Of a DNA stretch of 64,000 nt, positions 63,994 to 64,000 are shown one piece after another (positions within the stretch are counted from its first letter, which is position 1; every line of letters begins with the position of its first letter). The notes under the pieces are model-generated. The model did no database searches and was not told the DNA's origin. It saw nothing but the letters and a program-made list of their open reading frames with translations. Location of the stretch: the NCBI RefSeq assembly GCF_000151205.2, contig NC_016051.1, positions 620,001 through 684,000 of the forward strand, given 5' to 3'. Position numbers and translations under genes: made by a program. Origin of the DNA: Thermococcus sp. AM4. GTDB lineage: Archaea; Methanobacteriota_B; Thermococci; Thermococcales; Thermococcaceae.

Positions 63994-64000
63994 ACCCTTT

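Noticed and set aside
1-64000. tRNA, rRNA, CRISPR array, insertion sequence or integrase
   Set aside because: I looked for tRNA-like cloverleaf ends, evenly spaced repeats, DDE or tyrosine-recombinase motifs and found none I could support.

Overview
The window looks like a chromosomal segment of a hyperthermophilic euryarchaeon of the order Thermococcales, most likely Thermococcus. The grounds are gene content and signals. Genes include a TmcA RNA cytidine acetyltransferase, three archaeosine/preQ0 pathway enzymes (QueE, QueD, RaSEA), archaeal prefoldin, a delta-alpha-beta-gamma 2-oxoacid:ferredoxin oxidoreductase cluster followed by a second alpha-beta-gamma set (the order I know from Pyrococcus furiosus KGOR/XOR), and Thr-rich surface proteins ending in the CGP-CTERM tail. 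Signals include archaeal TATA boxes about 25-40 nt before starts, GGTGA-type Shine-Dalgarno sites and frequent GTG/TTG starts. I see no rRNA, tRNA, CRISPR array, insertion sequence or replication origin. Genes are tightly packed; only a few gaps exceed 150 bp.

Layout. 0-3.3 kb: tRNA and 7-deazaguanine modification plus small unknown proteins. 3.5-5.4 kb: a co-directional trio of a DUF2284 Cys-rich protein, a stand-alone CARF-like protein and a PIN-like nuclease overlapping it. 5.5-13.3 kb: aminotransferase, thioesterase, COG1031 radical SAM, cation exchanger, two paralogous NYN proteins (one with a decayed active site) and TmcA. 13.4-20.5 kb: cupin, RelBE-like pair, aspartate racemase, MBL hydrolase, a beta-propeller surface protein and small conserved proteins. 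20.5-25.6 kb: accessory region with two ATPase-nuclease paralogs (one frameshifted), two unrecognised ORFs and a decapitated gene remnant. 25.7-33.8 kb: TldE/TldD, MazG, second racemase-family protein, cobalamin adenosyltransferase, Roadblock pair, MFS exporter and DUF4097 proteins. 33.8-46.2 kb: ArsR and PadR regulators next to the membrane systems they probably control, a giant MMPL transporter, a broken VapBC, an AEC carrier and a surface lipoprotein operon behind a DtxR-like box. 46.2-51.6 kb: M42 peptidase, QueD, an ABC exporter with a secreted partner, DUF192 and prefoldin subunits. 51.6-58.2 kb: the two ferredoxin oxidoreductases, with MNT-HEPN and DUF4258-DUF2283 pairs embedded in the same transcription unit. 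58.3-64 kb: RaSEA, two tandem VapBC loci (first toxin frameshifted), SurE and a PEGA/CGP-CTERM surface protein.

Themes. (1) Toxin-antitoxin or toxin-like pairs are unusually frequent: RelBE, MNT-HEPN, DUF4258/DUF2283, two VapBC, one vestigial VapBC. (2) Five loci look frameshifted or truncated: the second ATPase, the first DUF4097 gene, vapC at 59.6 kb, a small ORF at 28.6 kb and the vestigial vapC at 40.6 kb. A sixth, at 25.5 kb, looks cut by an insertion. (3) Clear inverted repeats lie at the promoters of regulator genes and of operons encoding surface proteins and oxidoreductases. The best candidates for an undescribed system are the CARF-like/PIN pair without CRISPR, the active/inactive NYN pair beside TmcA, and the toxin-like modules woven into the KGOR/XOR operon.
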